Assembly (NCBI GenBank): GCA_021323255.1
Contig: JAJTCL010000098.1
Location: 1-8,691, forward strand
Direction: 5' to 3'
DNA length: 8,691 nucleotides
DNA from: Propionibacteriaceae bacterium
GTDB taxonomy: Bacteria > Actinomycetota > Actinomycetes > Propionibacteriales > Propionibacteriaceae
Shown piece by piece: positions 5,671 to 8,691 of the stretch. Under the pieces are notes generated by a model. The model had not been told where the DNA came from. It saw only the letters and a list, made by a program, of their open reading frames with translations, and made no database searches. Both the position numbers and the translations under genes were made by a program. Position 1 is the stretch's first letter. The number at the start of each line of letters is the position of its first letter.

Positions 5671-6780
5671 CTAATCGAGCAACCCGCAGACCGTTGCAAC
5701 GGCAAGCAGATCCGCAGTCACCACTTCCGCGTGAATCGGACCGAGTCGCGATAATGCTGCGTCGATGTCCTTGAGGCCATGCCCGGTCACGGTGACGGCG
5801 ATCTTCAGGCCTGACTCGATCTCGCCACGCTGCTGCTTGGCAAGCAACCCCGCCACACCCGCCGCCGAGGCCGGCTCCACGAAGATCCCCTCCTCGCGCG
5901 CCAGGAATGCCTGAGCGTCCAGAATCTGTTGATCGCTGACCGCTTCGATCAGCCCGCCGGATTCGTCACGCGCCGCCAGAGCCTGCTCGGCGGATGCCGG
6001 ATTGCCAATACGGATCGCGGTGGCGACGGTCTCGGGCTGAAGGACCGGATGTCCAAGCACCAGGGGGGCCGCGCCATCCGCCTGAAAACCCCACATCCGT
6101 GGGGTCCGGGTGGCCTTGCCGGCCGACATGTATTGGGTGTAACCACGCCAGTACGCCGAGATATTCCCGGCGTTGCCAACCGGGACCACGTGCACCTCGG
6201 GCGCATCGCCCAGCTCGTCGATCACTTCGAACGCCGCGGTCTTTTGACCCTCAATCCTGTTGGGGTTGACCGAATTCACCAGGGCGACCGGATACTCGTG
6301 GGCCAGCTTGCGGGCGAGTTCCAGGCAGTCGTCGAAGTTGGCGTCGATTTGCACCACTTTCGCGCCATGCACGATTGCTTGCGCAAGTTTGCCAGTCGCG
6401 ATTCGCCCGGCCGGCAGCAACACGATGGTGGACAGGCCCGCCTTCGCCGCGTACGCAGCGGCCGACGCGGAGGTGTTGCCAGTCGAGGCACAGACCACGG
6501 CCTGCACCGCCTGCCCGGCCGCGACGCTGAGCGCAACGGTCATGCCGCGGTCCTTGAACGAACCGGTCGGATTGGCTCCCTCGACCTTGATCCATGTCTC
6601 GCAATGCAAGATCTCCGAGAGCTTCTCAGCCGCAACTAGCGGCGTACTCCCCTCTCCAAGGGAGATCACGGGGTCACTCTCGGACACTGGCAGCCAGTCG
6701 CGGTAGCGAGCGATCACTCCATACCCCGGACGACGTCTCAGCGAGGTTGGTCGGTCCGCGATGAAGGACTCGGGGATCAC
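5671..6780 (-). CDS. thrC: Threonine synthase
   Basis: ThrC is a PLP enzyme that converts O-phosphohomoserine and water to L-threonine and phosphate, the last step of the pathway. The 369-residue product matches the short bacterial/actinomycete type. The PLP-binding lysine is K76 in PTGSFKDRGM. STGNTSAS (99-106) and the phosphate-binding loop GNAGN (202-206) follow, with TGHGLKD (332-338) near the end. The start is GTG 6780: AAGGGG (6792-6787) lies 6 nt before it. The hom TGA ends one base upstream (TGA-T-GTG), so translation is probably coupled to hom. An ATG formed across that junction runs straight into TGA and is not usable. Confidence 0.97.
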   Translation of the reverse strand: MIPESFIADRPTSLRRRPGYGVIARYRDWLPVSESDPVISLGEGSTPLVAAEKLSEILHCETWIKVEGANPTGSFKDRGMTVALSVAAGQAVQAVVCASTGNTSASAAAYAAKAGLSTIVLLPAGRIATGKLAQAIVHGAKVVQIDANFDDCLELARKLAHEYPVALVNSVNPNRIEGQKTAAFEVIDELGDAPEVHVVPVGNAGNISAYWRGYTQYMSAGKATRTPRMWGFQADGAAPLVLGHPVLQPETVATAIRIGNPASAEQALAARDESGGLIEAVSDQQILDAQAFLAREEGIFVEPASAAGVAGLLAKQQRGEIESGLKIAVTVTGHGLKDIDAALSRLGPIHAEVVTADLLAVATVCGLLD

Positions 6781-6781
6781 A

Positions 6782-8128
6782 TCAGTCCCCTTCGACTCGC
6801 ATCACGCTGGTGACCTCGCGGACGACGTCGAGCCTGCGTAATGCTCGCACTGTGGCACTGAGCGCGGCATCTTGTGCGTGGTGGGTCACGATCACCAACT
6901 GAGCGCCGGCACCTCGACCGTTCTGCCGCACCGTCTCGATCGAGACGTCATGTTCGGCGAAGACCTGAGCGATGGTCGCCAATACGCCGGCCCTGTCGGC
7001 CACCTCCAGCGAGAGGTGGTATCGAGTCATGACCCCGCCGATTTCGCTCACGGGGCGTGCGGCGTAACTGGACTCGCCAGGACCGACCGCCCCGCGTAAC
7101 CGGTTCCGGGCCACCGTGACAAGGTCTCCGAGAACCGCACTCGCCGTTGGCGAACCCCCGGCACCAGGTCCGTAGAACATAAGCCGTCCGGCCGACATCG
7201 ACTCAACGAATACCGCGTTGTACGCGTCGCCAACTCCAGCGAGTGGGTGGGAGCGCGGAATCATTGCCGGATGGACCCGCACCGACACCCGCCGGTCGGC
7301 AGCGCCGAGAACAGGTGGCGATAGTTGGCAGATGGCCAGCAACTTGACCACGCAGCCGATGTCGTGCGCTGAGGCGATGTCAGCAGGAGTAATCCCGGTA
7401 ATGCCTTCCCGGTAGACATCAGCGCCGGTGACCCGAGTGTGGAATGCCAGGCTCGCCAAGATCGCCGCCTTCGCTGCGGCGTCGAAGCCCTCGACGTCTG
7501 CCGTCGGATCAGCCTCCGCGTAGCCGAGAGCCTGTGCTTCAGCAAGCGCCTCAGCAAAACTGATGCCCGCAGTGTCCATGCGATCCAAGATGTAATTCGT
7601 GGTGCCGTTGACAATCCCGATCACCGAGGTGATCTCGTCGCCGACGAGCGACTCTCTGAGCGGCCGGATGATCGGGATAGCGCCCGCAACCGCGGCTTCG
7701 AAGTAGAGATCAGCACCCGCCTGTTGAGCGGCCTCGAAGAGCGTGGCCCCATCTGCGGCCAGCAACGCCTTGTTCGCGGTTACCACGGACGCTCCATGGC
7801 GCAATGCCGCCAAGATCAATGATCGGGCCGGCTCAATCCCGCCGATGACCTCGATCACGAGATCGATGTCATCGCGGCCGACCAATTCCTCAGCTTCGGT
7901 GGTGATCAGCTCTGGATCTATGCCTGGGCGATCCCGGTCGGATCCGCGCACCGCTATGCCGACCAGCTCCAAAGGCCGGCCCACCCGGGCGCGTAGATCT
8001 TCCGCCTGTTCGATGATCAACCGCGCCACTTCCGAGCCCACCACCCCGCAGCCGAGCATGGCCACGCGGAGCGGTGGGAGCGGCGGAACGTCAAGGAGGG
8101 GCATAGGTTGCACCCGAGTCAAAGTCAC
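6782..8128 (-). CDS. hom: Homoserine dehydrogenase with C-terminal ACT domain
   Basis: This enzyme reduces L-aspartate 4-semialdehyde to L-homoserine with NAD(P)H, the branch point to threonine and methionine. The 448-residue product has the nucleotide-binding loop GCGVVG (26-31), VTANKALL (116-123), NGTTNYI (174-180) and the catalytic region GYAEADPT to FDAAAK, where E205, D216 and K220 align with E208, D219 and K223 of the yeast enzyme. An ACT domain (about 368-448) is the likely site of threonine feedback inhibition. The start is GTG 8128, supported by GAGG (8137-8134) 5 nt before it; the alternative ATG at 8104 (residue 9) has a weaker site, and the first 20 residues are a proline-rich extension that is probably poorly conserved. 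A 133-bp gap separates it from lysA. Confidence 0.97.
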   Translation of the reverse strand: MTLTRVQPMPLLDVPPLPPLRVAMLGCGVVGSEVARLIIEQAEDLRARVGRPLELVGIAVRGSDRDRPGIDPELITTEAEELVGRDDIDLVIEVIGGIEPARSLILAALRHGASVVTANKALLAADGATLFEAAQQAGADLYFEAAVAGAIPIIRPLRESLVGDEITSVIGIVNGTTNYILDRMDTAGISFAEALAEAQALGYAEADPTADVEGFDAAAKAAILASLAFHTRVTGADVYREGITGITPADIASAHDIGCVVKLLAICQLSPPVLGAADRRVSVRVHPAMIPRSHPLAGVGDAYNAVFVESMSAGRLMFYGPGAGGSPTASAVLGDLVTVARNRLRGAVGPGESSYAARPVSEIGGVMTRYHLSLEVADRAGVLATIAQVFAEHDVSIETVRQNGRGAGAQLVIVTHHAQDAALSATVRALRRLDVVREVTSVMRVEGD

Positions 8129-8133
8129 GGAAA

Positions 8134-8137
8134 CCTC
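8134..8137 (-). promoter_or_regulatory. hom ribosome-binding site (supports GTG start)
   Basis: GAGG on the minus strand, 5 nt before GTG 8128. The ATG at 8104 has only a loose CGGG upstream. The TGA of a 14-codon leader frame (8136-8180) overlaps this site. Confidence 0.5.
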
Positions 8138-8139
8138 AT

Positions 8140-8190
8140 TTACACAACGAGACCACGACCCCGAATCGTGGCGGTTTCATTGTTCACCAT
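8140..8190 (-). other. Candidate leader peptide ORF before hom (16 codons)
   Basis: ATG 8190 to TAA 8140 encodes MVNNETATIRGRGLVV, ending 11 nt before the hom start. It contains two Thr and one Ile codon close together (ETATI), loosely reminiscent of thr attenuator peptides, but the purine stretch AAGGGG abuts its ATG with no proper spacing. An overlapping frame from ATG 8180 gives a 14-residue peptide that ends at the hom ribosome-binding site. Either may be chance. Confidence 0.15.
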
Positions 8191-8194
8191 CCCC

Positions 8195-8251
8195 TTATGC
8201 GCTCTGCGCGCGTATCGCGCTATAACCACGCGCGATACCGACGCTCGCCAA
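8195..8251 (-). other. Candidate micro-ORF with strong ribosome-binding site after lysA
   Basis: AAAGGAG (8263-8257) overlaps the lysA stop and lies 5 nt before TTG 8251. The frame encodes the 18-residue MASVGIARGYSAIRAQSA and ends at TAA 8197-8195. No annotated gene uses this site. It may be a leader peptide, a relic of an older close lysA-hom junction, or chance. Confidence 0.2.
8212..8238 (-). repeat. 9-bp inverted repeat between lysA and hom
   Basis: GTATCGCGC (8212-8220) and GCGCGATAC (8230-8238) form a perfect stem with a 9-nt loop. On the transcribed strand it is followed by a GC-rich stretch that can form a small GCGC/GCGC stem, not by a U-tract. It could be a U-less lysA terminator or part of a hom leader structure. 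Confidence 0.55.
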
Positions 8252-8261
8252 GTTTTCTCCT

Positions 8262-8691
8262 TTATCCAGCATCCAGTGCCAACAAATCCTCGATCGTTTC
8301 GCGTCGGATCAGTGTCTTGATCTGACCATCCCGAACCGCAATCACCGGGGGCCGCGGTACATAGTTGTAGTTGCTCGCCATGGAGCGGCTGTAGGCGCCA
8401 GAACCCGGCACCGCGAGCAGGTCGCCCGCCGCGATGTCCGCCGGGAGGAACTCATCACGGACCAGAATGTCCCCGCCCTCGCAGTGCTTGCCGACCACCC
8501 GGGCCAGCACCGGCGGTGCCGTGGAACGGCGTGAGGCCAAGGTGGCTGAGTACGCGGCCCCATAAAGCGCAGTGCGAATGTTGTCGCTCATGCCGCCGTC
8601 GACGGCGACGTAGAGGCGGCTGGCGCCGCCGTCCAGCGCAACGGGTTTGACAGTGCCCACGCGGTAGAGCGCGAAAGTACTGGGACCGCTG
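8262..8691 (-). CDS. lysA: Diaminopimelate decarboxylase (partial, N-terminus missing)
   Basis: LysA is a PLP enzyme that decarboxylates meso-2,6-diaminopimelate to L-lysine. Only the last 142 codons are in the window; the frame continues past the right edge. The visible part is the C-terminal beta-barrel domain. It starts SGPSTFALYRVGTVKPV (following the EPGRA PLP-phosphate motif in relatives) and carries VDGGMSDNIRTALYG, the active-site Cys-Glu segment GKHCEGGD and the GAY segment near the end, where the tyrosine contacts PLP and substrate in homologues. The stop is TAA 8264-8262. In relatives it is often next to argS. It is 133 bp from hom, with which it shares the aspartate pathway; whether they are cotranscribed cannot be told from sequence. 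Confidence 0.97.
   Translation of the reverse strand, partial: SGPSTFALYRVGTVKPVALDGGASRLYVAVDGGMSDNIRTALYGAAYSATLASRRSTAPPVLARVVGKHCEGGDILVRDEFLPADIAAGDLLAVPGSGAYSRSMASNYNYVPRPPVIAVRDGQIKTLIRRETIEDLLALDAG

Noticed and set aside
5929..6639. Plus-strand frame of 236 codons opposite thrC
   Set aside because: It is antisense to well-supported thrC coding sequence and shows no recognisable family; treated as a shadow.
8129..8261. Lysine or other metabolite riboswitch between lysA and hom
   Set aside because: The gap is too short for the known lysine riboswitch and lacks its conserved helices; only a simple hairpin and short frames are seen.
1..8691. New defence, mobile or biosynthetic system
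   Set aside because: Every substantial coding frame belongs to a conserved housekeeping cluster in its expected order. No transposase, integrase, CRISPR repeat, attachment site or unexplained gene was found.

Overview
The window is a housekeeping stretch of a high-GC Gram-positive bacterium, almost certainly an actinomycete (Actinomycetota). All eight genes are on the minus strand. In transcription order (right to left) they are lysA (3' part only), hom, thrC, thrB, rho, rpmE, prfA and prmC (5' part only). This is the order I recall for Mycobacterium tuberculosis (argS-lysA-thrA/hom-thrC-thrB-rho-rpmE-prfA-hemK/prmC, then sua5/wecA and the ATP synthase genes). The GC-rich third positions, four non-ATG starts (GTG for hom, thrC and prmC; TTG for rho) and the long Arg/Gln/Asp-rich insertion in Rho all fit an actinomycete. 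Some Rho and repeat features resemble Propionibacteriales, but I cannot fix the family.

Right half (4697-8691): aspartate-family amino-acid synthesis. LysA makes lysine from meso-diaminopimelate. Homoserine dehydrogenase with a C-terminal ACT domain commits aspartate semialdehyde to the threonine/methionine branch, and ThrB then ThrC complete threonine. hom, thrC and thrB are tightly packed (1 nt and 29 nt apart) and look like one operon. A 133-bp gap separates lysA from hom; it holds a 9-bp hairpin, an unused-looking Shine-Dalgarno sequence and very short leader-like ORFs.

Left half (1-4408): gene expression. Transcription terminator Rho is preceded by a 288-bp gap with a candidate promoter and several inverted repeats. 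It is followed by zinc-type ribosomal protein L31 (rpmE), release factor RF1 (prfA) and the methyltransferase PrmC that modifies the RF1 GGQ glutamine; prfA and prmC overlap by 4 bp. The rho-rpmE gap carries short repeats and hairpins. The rpmE-prfA gap is largely two hairpins, one with a perfect 16-bp stem just upstream of the prfA ribosome-binding site.

I see no mobile element, CRISPR array, tRNA/rRNA gene, defence system or other new multi-gene system. The points worth a second look are the intergenic RNA structures, the non-consensus residues in the Rho active site, the tandem repeat in rho, and the short repeats around rho.
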